Source: Amblyomma americanum
Lineage: Eukaryota; Arthropoda; Arachnida; Ixodida; Ixodidae
Direction: 5' to 3'
Length of the DNA stretch: 64,000 bases
Assembly: GCF_052857255.1 (NCBI RefSeq)
Contig: NW_027526486.1
Span: forward strand, 806,001-870,000
The notes beneath the pieces were generated by a model. The model had not been told where the DNA came from. It did no database searches and was given only the letters and a program-made list of their open reading frames with translations. Made by a program: the position numbers and the translations under genes. The stretch's first letter is position 1, and the number at the start of each line of letters is the position of its first letter. Below, piece by piece: positions 46,441 through 58,957 of this stretch.

Positions 46441-47682
46441 TCGATCTAAAACGATGAATCCCGTTGTTTTGAGCCGGAATACAAGTTTTCGCGCAGTTCT
46501 GCGAGAAAAAGTTTACACCTTTCTCTCGTCTACTATTCGACGACTTGTAAAATCGATGCTCGTGAATCTTGCTAGTTTCGACCTAAAACGATGTATCCCG
46601 TTGTTTTTAGCAGGAATACAAGTTTTCGCGCAGTTCTGAGAGAATAAGTTTACACCAATTGCTCGTCTACTCTTCGACGACTCGTAACATCGATGCTCAT
46701 GAATTTTGCTAGTTTCGACCTAAAACGATGCATCCTTTTGTTTTGAGCCGGAATACAAGTTTTCGCGCAGTTCTGAGAGAAAAAGTTTACACCTTTCTCT
46801 CGTGTACTCTTCGACGACTTGTAAAATCGATGCTCGTGAATCATGCTAGTTTCGATCTAAAACGATGTATCCCGTTGTTTTGAGCCGGAATACAAGTTTT
46901 CGCGCAGTTCTGAGAGAAAAGTTTACAACTTTCTCTCGTGTACTCTTCGACGACTTGTAAAATCGATGCTCGTGAATCTTGCTTGTTTCGATCTAAAACG
47001 ATGTATCCCGTTGTTTTGAGCCGGAATACAAGTTTTCGCCCAGTTCTGAGAGAAAAAGTTTACACCTTTCTCTCGTGTACTCTTCGACGACTTGTAAAAT
47101 CGATGCTCGTGAATCTTGCTAGTTTCGACCTAAAACGATGTATCCCGTTGTTTTGAGCAGGAATACAAGTTTTCGCGCTTTTCTGAGAGAATAAGTTTAC
47201 ACCTTTCTCTCGTGTACTCTTCGACGACTTGTAAAATCGATGCTCGTGAATCATGCTAGTTTCGATCTAAAACGATGTATCCCGTTGTTTTGAGCCGGAA
47301 TGCAAGTTTTCGCGCAGTTCTGAGAGAAAAGTTTACACCTTTCTCTCGTGTACTCTTCGACGACTTGTAAAATCGATGCTCGTGAATCATGCTAGTTTCA
47401 ATCTAAAACGATGTATCCCGTTGTTTTGATCCGGAATACACGTTTTCGCGCAGTTCTGAGAGAAAAAGCTTACACCTTTCTCTCGTGTACTCTTCGACGA
47501 CTTGTAAAATCGATGCTCATGAATCTTGCTAGTTTCGATCTAAAACAATGTATCCCGTTGTTTTGAGCCGGAATACAAGTTTTCGCGCTGTTCTGAGAGT
47601 TAAAGTTTACACCTTTCTCTCGTCTACTCTTCGAAGACTTGTGAAATCGATGCTCCTGAATCTTGCTAGATTCGATCTAAAG

Positions 47683-47694
47683 CGAGATATCTCG
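47683..47694. other. 12-bp palindrome with EcoRV site, copy 4
   Basis: CGAGATATCTCG; 3,955 bp before copy 5. Confidence 0.9.
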
Positions 47695-47851
47695 TTGTTT
47701 TGAGCCGGAATACAAGTTTTCGCGCAGTTCTGAGAGAAAAAGTTTACACCTTTCTCTCTTCAATATTCGACAACTTGTAAAATCGATGCTCATGAAACTT
47801 GCTAGTTTCGACCTAAAACGATATATCCCATTGTTATGAGCCGGAATACAA

Positions 47852-48050
47852 GTTTTCGCGCAGTTCTGAGAGAAAAGTTTACACCTTTCTCTCGTCTACT
47901 CTTCGACGACTCGTAAAATCGATGCTCATGAATTTTGCTAGTTTCGATCTTCTCTCGTCTACTCTTCGATGACTCGTAAAATCGATGCTCATGAATTTTG
48001 CTAGTTTCGATCTAAAACGATATATCCTGTTGTTTTGAGCCGGAATACAA
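47852..48050 (+). repeat. 199-bp monomer 23
   Basis: 2,524 bp after the previous one. Confidence 0.94.
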
Positions 48051-48268
48051 GTTTTCGCGCAGTTCTGAGAGAAAAAGTTTACACCTTTCTCTCTTGTACT
48101 CTTCGACGACTTGTAAAATCGATGCTCGTGAATCATGCTAGTTTCGATCTAAAACAATGTATCCCGTTGTTTTGAGCCGGAATACAAGTTTTCGCACAGT
48201 TCTGAGAGAAAAAGTTTACACCTTTCTCTCGTGTACTCTTCGACGACTTGTAAAATCGATGCTCGTGA

Positions 48269-49101
48269 ACCATGCTAGTTTCGATCTAAAACGATGTTTC
48301 CCGTTGTTTTGAGCCGGAATACAAGTTTTCGCGCAGTTCTGAGAGAAACTTTTACACCTTTCTCTCGTCTACTCGTCGAAGACTTGTAAAATCGATGCTC
48401 GTGAATATTGCTAGTTTCGATCTAAAACGATGTATCCCGTTGTTTTGAGCCGGAATACAAGTTTTCGCGCAGTTCTGAGAGAAAAAGTTTACACCTTTCT
48501 CTCCTGTACTCTTCGTCGACTTGTAAAATCGATGCTCGTGAATCTTGCTATTTTCGATCTAAAACGATGTATCCCGTTGTTTTGAGCCGGAATACAAGTT
48601 TTCGCGCAGTTCTGGGAGTTAAAGTTTACACCTTTCTCTCGTCTACTCTTCGAAGACTTGTGAAATCGAAGCTCGTGAATCTTGCTAGATTCGATCTAAA
48701 GCGATATATCCCGTTGTTTTGAGCCGGAATACAAGTTTTCGCGCAGTTCTGAGAGAAAACGTTTACACATTTCTCTCGTCTACTCTTCGACGACTTGTAA
48801 TATCGATGCTCGTGAATCTTGCTAGTTTCGATCTAAAACGAGGTAACCCGTTGTTTTGAGCCGGAATACAAGTTTTCGCGCAGTTCTGAGAGAAAAAGTT
48901 TACACCTTTCTCTCGTCTACTATTCGACGACTTGTAAAATTGATGCTCGTGAATCTTGCTAGTTTCGACCTAAAACGATGTATCCCGTTGTTTTGAGCCG
49001 GAATACACGTTTTCGCGCAGTTCTGAGAGAAAAAGTTTACACCTTTCTCTCGTGAACTCTTCGACGACTTGTAAAAACGATGCTCGTGAATCTTGCTAGT
49101 T
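48269..49101 (+). repeat. Repeat at 2,661-bp offset, copy 2
   Basis: Counterpart of 45608-46440, with private GAATATTGC (about 48403) and CTGGGAGTTAAAG (about 48612). Confidence 0.85.
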
Positions 49102-50377
49102 TCAATCTAAAACGATATATCCTGTTATTTTGAGCCGGAATACAAGTTTTCGCGCAGTTCTGAGAGAAAAAGTTTACACCAATCTCTCGTCTACTCTTCG
49201 ACGACTCGTAAAATCGATGCTCATGAAATTTGCTAGTTTCGACCTAAAACGATGTATCCTTTTGTTTTGAGCCGGAATACAAGTTTTCGCGCAGTTCTGC
49301 GAGAAAAAGTTAACACCTTTCTCTCGTCTACTATTCGACGACTTGTAAAATCGATGCTCGTGAATCTTGCTAGTTTCGACCTAAAACGATGTATCCCGTT
49401 GTTTTGAGCAGGAATACAAGTTTTCGCGCAGTTCTGAGAGAATAAGTTTACACCAATTGCTCGTCTACTCTTCGACGACTCGTAACATCGATGCTCATGA
49501 ATTTTGCTAGTTTCGACCTAAAACGATGTATCCTTTTGTTTTGAGCCGGAATACAAGTTTTCGCGCAGTTCTGAGAGAAAAAGTTTACACCTTTCTCTCG
49601 TGTACTCTTCGACGACTTGTAAAATCGATGCTCGTGAATCATGCTAGTTTCGATCTAAAACGATGTATCCCGTTGTTTTGAGCCGGAATACAAGTTTTCG
49701 CGCAGTTCTGAGAGAAAAGTTTACAACTTTCTCTCGTGTACTCTTCGACGACTTGTAAAATCGATGCTCGTGAATCATGCTAGTTTCGATCTAAAACGAT
49801 GTATCCCGTTGTTTTGATCCGGAATACACGTTTTCGCGCAGTTCTGAGAGAAAAAGTTTACACCTTTCTCTCGTGTACTCTTCGACGACTTGTAAAATCG
49901 ATGCTCGTGAATCTTGCTAGTTTCGATCTAAAACGATGTATCCCGTTGTTTTGAGCCGGAATACAAGTTTTCGCGCTGTTCTGAGAGTTAAAGTTTTGCA
50001 CCTTTCTCTCGTCTACTCTTCGAAGACTTGTGAAATCGATGCTCCTGAATCTTGCTAGATTCGATCTAAAGCGATGTATCTCGTTGTTTTGAGCCGGAAT
50101 ACAAGTTTTCGCGCAGTTCTGAGAGAAAAAGTTTACACATTTCTCTCGTCTACTCTTCCACGACTTGTAATATTGATGCTCGTGAATCTTGCTAGTTTCG
50201 ATCTAAAACGATGTAACCCGTTGTTTTGAGCCGGAATACAAGTTTTCGCGCAGTTCTGAGAGAAGAAGTTTACACCTTTCTCTCTTCTATATTCGACAAC
50301 TTGTAAAATCGATGCTCGTGAAACTTGCTAGTTTCGACCTAAAACGATATATCCCGTTGTTTTGAGCCGGAATACAT

Positions 50378-50514
50378 GTTTTCGCGCAGATCTCAGAGAA
50401 AAAGTTCACACCTTTCTCTCGTGTTCTTTTAGACGACTTGTAAAATTGATGCTCGTGAATCTTGCTAGTTTCGATCTAAAACGATGAATCCCGTTGTTTT
50501 GAGCCGGAATACAA
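50378..50514 (+). repeat. BglII-bearing monomer 11
   Basis: AGATCT at 50388; 5,323 bp after monomer 10. Confidence 0.87.
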
Positions 50515-50650
50515 GTTTTCGCGCAGTTCTGAGAGAAAAAGTTTACACCTTTCTCTCTTCTATATTCGACAACTTGTAAAATCGATGCTCGTGAAACTTG
50601 CTAGTTTCGACCTAAAACGATATATCCCATTGTTATGAGCCGGAATACAA

Positions 50651-50849
50651 GTTTTCGCGCAGTTCTGAGAGAAAAGTTTACACCTTTCTCTCGTCTACTC
50701 TTCGACGACTCGTAAAATCGATGCTCATGAATTTTGCTAGTTTCGATCTTCTCTCGTCTACTCTTCGATGACTCGTAAAATCGATGCTCATGAATTTTGC
50801 TAGTTTCGATCTAAAACGATATATCCTGTTGTTTTGAGCCGGAATACAA
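50651..50849 (+). repeat. 199-bp monomer 24
   Basis: 2,799 bp after the previous one. Confidence 0.94.
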
Positions 50850-51637
50850 GTTTTCGCGCAGTTCTGAGAGAAAAAGTTTACACCTTTCTCTCGTGTACTC
50901 TTCGACGACTTGTAAAATCGATGCTCGTGAATCATGCTAGTTTCGATCTAAAACAATGTATCCCGTTGTTTTGAGCCGGAATACAAGTTTTCGCGCAGTT
51001 CTGAGAGAAAAAGTTTACACCTTTCTCTCGTGTACTCTTCGACGACTTGTAAAATCGATGCTCGTGAATCTTGCTAGTTTCGACCTAAAACGATGTATCC
51101 CGTTGTTTTGAGCAGGAATACAAGTTTTCGCGCTTTTCTGAGAGAATAAGTTTACACCTTTCTCTCGTGTACTCTTCGACGACTTGTAAAATCGATGCTC
51201 GTGAATCATGCTAGTTTCGATCTAAAACGATGTATCCCGTTGTTTTGAGCCGGAATGCAAGTTTTCGCGCAGTTCTGAGAGAAAAGTTTACACCTTTCTC
51301 TCGTGTACTCTTCGACGACTTGTAAAATCGATGCTCGTGAATCATGCTAGTTTCAATCTAAAACGATGTATCCCGTTGTTTTGATCCGGAATACACGTTT
51401 TCGCGCAGTTCTGAGAGAAAAAGCTTACACCTTTCTCTCGTGTACTCTTCGACGACTTGTAAAATCGATGCTCATGAATCTTGCTAGTTTCGATCTAAAA
51501 CAATGTATCCCGTTGTTTTGAGCCGGAATACAAGTTTTCGCGCTGTTCTGAGAGTTAAAGTTTACACCTTTCTCTCGTCTACTCTTCGAAGACTTGTGAA
51601 ATCGATGCTCCTGAATCTTGCTAGATTCGATCTAAAG

Positions 51638-51649
51638 CGAGATATCTCG
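51638..51649. other. 12-bp palindrome with EcoRV site, copy 5
   Basis: CGAGATATCTCG; 2,250 bp before copy 6. Confidence 0.9.
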
Positions 51650-51806
51650 TTGTTTTGAGCCGGAATACAAGTTTTCGCGCAGTTCTGAGAGAAAAAGTTT
51701 ACACCTTTCTCTCTTCTATATTCGACAACTTGTAAAATCGATGCTCATGAAACTTGCTAGTTTCGACCTAAAACGATATATCCCATTGTTATGAGCCGGA
51801 ATACAA

Positions 51807-52005
51807 GTTTTCGCGCAGTTCTGAGAGAAAAGTTTACACCTTTCTCTCGTCTACTCTTCGACGACTCGTAAAATCGATGCTCATGAATTTTGCTAGTTTC
51901 GATCTTCTCTCGTCTACTCTTCGATGACTCGTAAAATCGATGCTCATGAATTTTGCTAGTTTCGATCTAAAACGATATATCCTGTTGTTTTGAGCCGGAA
52001 TACAA
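51807..52005 (+). repeat. 199-bp monomer 25
   Basis: 1,156 bp after the previous one, the canonical HOR length. Confidence 0.94.
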
Positions 52006-52279
52006 GTTTTCGCGCAGTTCTAAGAGAAAAAGTTTACACCTTTCTCTCTTGTACTCTTCGACGACTTGTAAAATCGATGCTCGTGAATCATGCTAGTTTC
52101 GATCTAAAACAATGTATCCCGTTGTTTTGAGCCGGAATACAAGTTTTCGCACAGTTCTGAGAGAATAAGTTTACACCTTTCTCTCGTGTACTCTTCGACG
52201 ACTTGTAAAATCGATGCTCGTGAATCATGCTAGTTTCGATCTAAAACGATGTTTCCCGTTGTTTTGAGCCGGAATACAA

Positions 52280-52415
52280 GTTTTCGCGCAGTTCTGAGAG
52301 AAAATTTTACACCTTTCTCTCGTCTACTCGTCGAAGACTTGTAAAATCGATGCTCGTGAATCTTGCTAGTTTCGATCTAAAACGAGGTAACCCGTTGTTT
52401 TGAGCCGGAATACAA
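52280..52415 (+). repeat. Chimeric monomer m7/GAGGTAACC type
   Basis: Same class as 34414-34549: m7 start (AAAATTTTAC, CTCGTCGAAGAC) and GAGGTAACC end. Repeated at about 54530 within the 2,250-bp pair. Confidence 0.8.
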
Positions 52416-53411
52416 GTTTTCGCGCAGTTCTGAGAGAAAAAGTTTACACCTTTCTCTCGTCTACTATTCGACGACTTGTAAAATCGATGCTCGTGAATCT
52501 TGCTAGTTTCGACCTAAAACGATGTATCCCGTTGTTTTGAGCCGGAATACACGTTTTCGCGCAGTTCTGAGAGAAAAAGTTTACACCTTTCTCTCGTGAA
52601 CTCTTCGACGACTTGTAAAAACGATGCTCGTGAATCTTGCTAGTTTCAATCTAAAACGATATATCCTGTTATTTTGAGCCGGAATACAAGTTTTCGCGCA
52701 GTTCTGAGAGAAAAAGTTTACACCAATCTCTCCTCTACTCTTCGACGACTCGTAAAATCGATGCTCATGAAATTTGCTAGTTTCGACCTAAAACGATGTA
52801 TCCTTTTGTTTTGAGCCGGAATACAAGTTTTCGCGCAGTTCTGAGAGAAAAAGTTTACACCTTTCTCTCGTGTACTCTTCGACGACTTGTAATATCGATG
52901 CTCGTGAATCTTGCAAGTTTCAATCTAAAACAATGTAACCCGTTGTGTTGAGCCGGAATACAAGTTTTCGCGCAGTTCTGAGAGAAAAAGTTTACACCTT
53001 TCTCTCGTCTATATTCGACGGCTTGTAAATTCGATGCTCGTGAATCTTACTAGTTTCGACCTAAAACGATGTATCCCGTTCTTTTGAGCCGGAATACAAG
53101 TTTTCGCGCAGTTCTGAGAGAAAAAGTCTACACCTTTCTCTCGTGTACTCTTCGACGACTTGTAAAATCGATGCTCGTGAATCTTGCTAGTTTCGATCTA
53201 AAACGATGAATCCCGTTGTTTTGAGCCGGAATACAAGTTTTCGCGCAGTTCTGCGAGAAAAAGTTTACACCTTTCTCTCGTCTACTATTCGACGACTTGT
53301 AAAATCGATGCTCGTGAATCTTGCTAGTTTCGACCTAAAACGATGTATCCCGTTGTTTTGAGCAGGAATACAAGTTTTCGCGCAGTTCTGAGAGAATAAG
53401 TTTACACCAAT
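52404..53411 (+). repeat. Repeat at 2,387-bp offset, copy 1
   Basis: Aligns with 54791-55798. The offset is 2,250 plus one 137-bp monomer, because copy 2 has an extra GAGGTAACC monomer. Shared private change: ATCTCTCCTCTACTC. Confidence 0.82.
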
Positions 53412-53887
53412 CTCTCCTCTACTCTTCGACGACTCGTAAAATCGATGCTCATGAAATTTGCTAGTTTCGACCTAAAACGATGTATCCTTTTGTTTTGAGC
53501 CGGAATACAAGTTTTCGCGCAGTTCTGAGAGAAAAGTTTACACCTTTCTCTCGTGTACTCTTCGACGACTTGTAAAATCGATGCTCGTGAATCATGCTAG
53601 TTTCAATCTAAAACGATGTATCCCGTTGTTTTGATCCGGAATACACGTTTTCGCGCAGTTCTGAGAGAAAAAGCTTACACCTTTCTCTCGTGTACTCTTC
53701 GACGACTTGTAAAATCGATGCTCATGAATCTTGCTAGTTTCGATCTAAAACAATGTATCCCGTTGTTTTGAGCCGGAATACAAGTTTTCGCGCTGTTCTG
53801 AGAGTTAAAGTTTACACCTTTCTCTCGTCTACTCTTCGAAGACTTGTGAAATCGATGCTCCTGAATCTTGCTAGATTCGATCTAAAG

Positions 53888-53899
53888 CGAGATATCTCG
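53888..53899. other. 12-bp palindrome with EcoRV site, copy 6
   Basis: CGAGATATCTCG, the last copy seen in the window. Confidence 0.9.
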
Positions 53900-54056
53900 T
53901 TGTTTTGAGCCGGAATACAAGTTTTCGCGCAGTTCTGAGAGAAAAAGTTTACACCTTTCTCTCTTCTATATTCGACAACTTGTAAAATCGATGCTCATGA
54001 AACTTGCTAGTTTCGACCTAAAACGATATATCCCATTGTTATGAGCCGGAATACAA

Positions 54057-54255
54057 GTTTTCGCGCAGTTCTGAGAGAAAAGTTTACACCTTTCTCTCGT
54101 CTACTCTTCGACGACTCGTAAAATCGATGCTCATGAATTTTGCTAGTTTCGATCTTCTCTCGTCTACTCTTCGATGACTCGTAAAATCGATGCTCATGAA
54201 TTTTGCTAGTTTCGATCTAAAACGATATATCCTGTTGTTTTGAGCCGGAATACAA
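54057..54255 (+). repeat. 199-bp monomer 26
   Basis: 2,250 bp after the previous one. Confidence 0.94.
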
Positions 54256-54790
54256 GTTTTCGCGCAGTTCTAAGAGAAAAAGTTTACACCTTTCTCTCTT
54301 GTACTCTTCGACGACTTGTAAAATCGATGCTCGTGAATCATGCTAGTTTCGATCTAAAACAATGTATCCCGTTGTTTTGAGCCGGAATACAAGTTTTCGC
54401 ACAGTTCTGAGAGAAAAAGTTTACACCTTTCTCTCGTGTACTCTTCGACGACTTGTAAAATCGATGCTCGTGAATCATGCTAGTTTCGATCTAAAACGAT
54501 GTTTCCCGTTGTTTTGAGCCGGAATACAAGTTTTCGCGCAGTTCTGAGAGAAAATTTTACACCTTTCTCTCGTCTACTCGTCGAAGACTTGTAAAATCGA
54601 TGCTCGTGAATCTTGCTAGTTTCGATCTAAAACGAGGTAACCCGTTGTTTTGAGCCGGAATACAAGTTTTCGCGCAGTTCTGAGAGAAAAAGTTTACACA
54701 TTTCTCTCGTCTACTCTTCGACGACTTGTAATATCGATGCTCGTGAATCTTGCTAGTTTCGATCTAAAACGAGGTAACCCGTTGTTTTGA

Positions 54791-55798
54791 GCCGGAATAC
54801 AAGTTTTCGCGCAGTTCTGAGAGAAAAAGTTTACACCTTTCTCTCGTCTACTATTCGACGACTTGTAAAATCGATGCTCGTGAATCTTGCTAGTTTCGAC
54901 CTAAAACGATGTATCCCGTTGTTTTGAGCCGGAATACACGTTTTCGCGCAGTTCTGAGAGAAAAAGTTTACACCTTTCTCTCGTGAACTCTTCGACGACT
55001 TGTAAAAACGATGCTCGTGAATCTTGCTAGTTTCAATCTAAAACGATATATCCTGTTATTTTGAGCCGGAATACAAGTTTTCGCGCAGTTCTGAGAGAAA
55101 AAGTTTACACCAATCTCTCCTCTACTCTTCGACGACTCGTAAAATCGATGCTCATGAAATTTGCTAGTTTCGACCTAAAACGATGTATCCTTTTGTTTTG
55201 AGCCGGAATACAAGTTTTCGCGCAGTTCTGAGAGAAAAAGTTTACACCTTTCTCTCGTGTACTCTTCGACGACTTGTAATATCGATGCTCGTGAATCTTG
55301 CAAGTTTCAATCTAAAACAATGTAACCCGTTGTGTTGAGCCGGAATACAAGTTTTCGCGCAGTTCTGAGAGAAAAAGTTTACACCTTTCTCTCGTCTATA
55401 TTCGACGGCTTGTAAATTCGATGCTCGTGAATCTTACTAGTTTCGACCTAAAACGATGTATCCCGTTCTTTTGAGCCGGAATACAAGTTTTCGCGCAGTT
55501 CTGAGAGAAAAAGTCTACACCTTTCTCTCGTGTACTCTTCGACGACTTGTAAAATCGATGCTCGTGAATCTTGCTAGTTTCGATCTAAAACGATGAATCC
55601 CGTTGTTTTGAGCCGGAATACAAGTTTTCGCGCAGTTCTGCGAGAAAAAGTTTACACCTTTCTCTCGTCTACTATTCGACGACTTGTAAAATCGATGCTC
55701 GTGAATCTTGCTAGTTTCGACCTAAAACGATGTATCCCGTTGTTTTGAGCAGGAATACAAGTTTTCGCGCAGTTCTGAGAGAATAAGTTTACACCAAT
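54791..55798 (+). repeat. Repeat at 2,387-bp offset, copy 2
   Basis: Counterpart of 52404-53411; it then continues into ACACCAATTGCTCG where copy 1 has ACACCAATCTCTCC. Confidence 0.82.
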
Positions 55799-56581
55799 TG
55801 CTCGTCTACTCTTCGACGACTCGTAACATCGATGCTCATGAATTTTGCTAGTTTCGACCTAAAACGATGTATCCTTTTGTTTTGAGCCGGAATACAAGTT
55901 TTCGCGCAGTTCTGAGAGAAAAAGTTTACACCTTTCTCTCGTGTACTCTTCGACGACTTGTAAAATCGATGCTCGTGAATCATGCTAGTTTCGATCTAAA
56001 ACGATGTATCCCGTTGTTTTGATCCGGAATACACGTTTTCGCGCAGTTCTGAGAGAAAAAGTTTACACCTTTCTCTCGTGTACTCTTCGACGACTTGTAA
56101 AATCGATGCTCGTGAATCTTGCTAGTTTCGATCTAAAACGATGTATCCCGTTGTTTTGAGCCGGAATACAAGTTTTCGCGCTGTTCTGAGAGTTAAAGTT
56201 TACACCTTTCTCTCGTCTACTCTTCGAAGACTTGTGAAATCGATGCTCCTGAATCTTGCTAGATTCGATCTAAAGCGATGTATCTCGTTGTTTTGAGCCG
56301 GAATACAAGTTTTCGCGCAGTTCTGAGAGAAAAAGTTTACACATTTCTCTCGTCTACTCTTCCACGACTTGTAATATTGATGCTCGTGAATCTTGCTAGT
56401 TTCGATCTAAAACGATGTAACCCGTTGTTTTGAGCCGGAATACAAGTTTTCGCGGAGTTCTGAGAGAAAAAGTTTACACCTTTCTCTCTTCTATATTCGA
56501 CAACTTGTAAAATCGATGCTCGTGAAACTTGCTAGTTTCGACCTAAAACGATATATCCCGTTGTTTTGAGCCGGAATACAT

Positions 56582-56718
56582 GTTTTCGCGCACATCTCAG
56601 AGAAAAAGTTCACACCTTTCTCTCGTGTTCTTTTAGACGACTTGTAAAATTGATGCTCGTGAATCTTGCTAGTTTCGATCTAAAACGATGAATCCCGTTG
56701 TTTTGAGCCGGAATACAA
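56582..56718 (+). repeat. BglII-type monomer 12, site lost
   Basis: Has the ACATG, TTCACACC and TTTTAGACG markers of this subtype, but GCACATCTC replaces GCAGATCTC, so AGATCT is gone. Confidence 0.86.
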
Positions 56719-56856
56719 GTTTTCGCGCAGTTCTGAGAGAAAAATGTTTACACCTTTCTCTCGTTTAGTATTCGACGACTTGTAAAATCGATGCTCGTGA
56801 ATCTTGCTAGTTTCAACCTAAAACGATGTACCCCGTTGTTTTGAGCCGGAATACAC

Positions 56857-57056
56857 GTTTTCGCGCAGTTCTGAGAGAAAAAGTTTACACCTTTCTCTCG
56901 TGTACTCTTTGACGACTTGAAAAATCGATGCTCGTGAATCTTGCTAGTTTCGATCTTCTCTCGTCTACTCTTCGATGACTCGTAAAATCGATGCTCATGA
57001 ATTTCGCTTGTTTCGATCTAAAACGATATATCCTGTTGTTTTGAGCCGGAATACAA
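56857..57056 (+). repeat. 200-bp monomer 27, variant
   Basis: The 63-bp duplication is present, but the first half is CTCGTGTACTCTTTGACGAC with AAAAATCGATGCTCGTG, and AAAAAG keeps the extra A. It begins with CACG. Probably a hybrid of a CACG monomer and m4. It is the last long monomer in the window. Confidence 0.9.
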
Positions 57057-57451
57057 GTTTTGGCGCAGTTCTGAGAGAAAAAGTTTACACCTTTCTCTCG
57101 TGTACTCTTCGACGACTTGTAAAATCGATGCTCGTGAATCATGCTAGTTTCGATCTAAAACAATGTATCTCGTTGTTTTGAGCCGGAATACAAGTTTTCG
57201 CACAGTTCTGAGAGAAAACGTTTACACCTTTCTCTCGTGTACTCTTCGACGACTTGTAAAATCGATGCTCGTGAATCATGCTAGTTTCGGTCTAAAACGA
57301 TGTTTCCCGTTGTTTTGAGCCGGAATACAAGTTTTCGCGCAGTTCTGAGAGAAAATTTTACACCTTTCTCTCGTCTACTCGTCGAAGACTTGTAAAATCG
57401 ATGCTCGTGAATCTTGCTAGTTTTGATCTAATACGATGTATCCCGTTGTAT

Positions 57452-58957
57452 TGAGCCGGAATACAAGTTTTCGCGCAGTTCTGAGAGAAAAAGTTTACCC
57501 CTTTCTCTCGTGTACTCTTCGTCGACTTGTAAAATTGATGCTCGTGAATCTTGCTAGTTTCGATCTAAAACGATGTATCCCGTTGTTTTGAGCCGGAATA
57601 CAAGTTTTCGCGCAGTTCTGAGAGTTAAAGTTTACACCTTTCTCTCGTCTACTCTTCGAAGACTTGTGAAATCGAAGCTCGTGAATCTTGCTAGATTCGA
57701 TCTAAAGCGATATATCCCGTTGTTTTGAGCCGGAATACAAGTTTTCGCGCAGTTCTGAGAGAAAAAGTTTACACATTTCTCTGGTCTACTCTTCGACGAC
57801 TTGTAATATCGATGCTCGTGAATCTTGCTAGTTTCGATCTAAAACTAAGTAACCCGTTGTTTTGAGCCGGAATACAAGTTTTCGCGCAGTTCTGAGAGAA
57901 AAAGTTTACACCTTTCTCTCGTCTACTATTCGACGACTTGTAAACTCGATGCTCGTGAATCTTGCTAGTTTCGAACTAAAACGATGTATCCCGTTGTTTT
58001 GAGCCGGAATACACGTTTTCGCGCAGTTCTGAGAGAAAAAGTTTACACCTTTCTCTCGTGAACTCTTCGACGACTTGTAAAATCGATGCTAGTGAATCTT
58101 GCTAGTTTCGATCTAAAACGATATATCCTGTTATTTTGAGCCGGAATACAAGTTTTCGCGCAGTTCTGAGAGAAAAAGTTTACACCAATCTCTCGTCTAC
58201 TCTTCGACGACTCGTAAAATCGATGCTCATGAATTTTGCTAGTTTCGACCTAAAACGATGTATCCTTTTGTTTTGAGCCGGAATACAAGTTTTCGCGCAG
58301 TTCTGAGAGAAAAAGTTTACACCTTTCTCTCGTGTACTCTTCGACGACTTGTAATATCGATGCTCGTGAATCTTGCAAGTTTCAATCTAAAACAATGTTA
58401 CCCGTTGTGTTGAGCCGGAATACAAGTTTTCGCGCAGTTCTGAGAGAAAAAGTTTACACCTTTCTCTCGTCTATATTCGACGACTTGTAAATTCGATGCT
58501 CGTGAATCTTACTAGTTTCGAGCTAAAACGATGTATCCCGTTCTTTTGAGCCAGAATACAAGTTTTCGCGCAGTTCTGAGAGAAAAAGTTTACACCTTTC
58601 TCTCGTGTACTCTTCGACGACTTGTAAAATCGATGCTCGTGAATCTTGCTAGTTTCGATCTAAAACGATGAATCCCGTTGTTTTGAGCCGGAATACAAGT
58701 TTTCGCGCAGTTCTGCGAGAAAAAGTTTACACCTTTCTCTCGTCTACTCTTCGAAGACTTGTGAAATCGAAGCTCGTGATTCTTGCTAGATTCGATCTAA
58801 AGCGATATATCCTGTTGTTTTGAGCCGGAATACAAGTTTTCGTGCAGTTCTGAGAGAAAAAGTTTACAACTTTCTCTCGTCTACTATTCGACGACTTGTG
58901 AAATAGATGCTCGTGAATCTTGCTAGTTTCGACCTAAAACGATATATCCCTTTGTTT
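57452..58957 (+). repeat. 11-monomer tandem HOR (1,506 bp), copy 1
   Basis: Private markers GTTTACCCC, TCTCTGGTCTAC, AAAACTAAGTAACC, TGTAAACTCG, GAGCTAAAACG and GTGAAATAGATG all recur 1,506 bp on. 1,506 equals 11 x 137 minus 1. This copy alone has TTTCGAACTAAAAC. Confidence 0.93.

Larger units (their letters stand above)
47004..48430 (+). repeat. Repeat at 3,955-bp offset, copy 1
   Basis: Aligns with 50959-52385 and includes the EcoRV m1, m3, m4, m5, m6 and m7. A private change here is CTCTTCAATATTCG near 47758. Confidence 0.83.
49262..50951 (+). repeat. Repeat at 5,322-bp offset, copy 2
   Basis: Counterpart of 43940-45628. It has a private AAAGTTTTGCACC (1-bp gain) near 49991 and AAAGTTAACACC near 49306. 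Confidence 0.83.
50959..52385 (+). repeat. Repeat at 3,955-bp offset, copy 2
   Basis: Counterpart of 47004-48430; it diverges where m7 runs into AAACGAGGTAACC. Confidence 0.83.
51260..52449 (+). repeat. Repeat at 2,250-bp offset, copy 1
   Basis: Aligns with 53510-54699. EcoRV palindromes (51638 and 53888), 199-bp monomers (51807 and 54057) and a private GTTCTAAGAG after them all fit 2,250 bp. Confidence 0.85.
53510..54699 (+). repeat. Repeat at 2,250-bp offset, copy 2
   Basis: Counterpart of 51260-52449; lacks the GAGAATAAG change that copy 1 has in m6 (about 52160). Confidence 0.85.
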
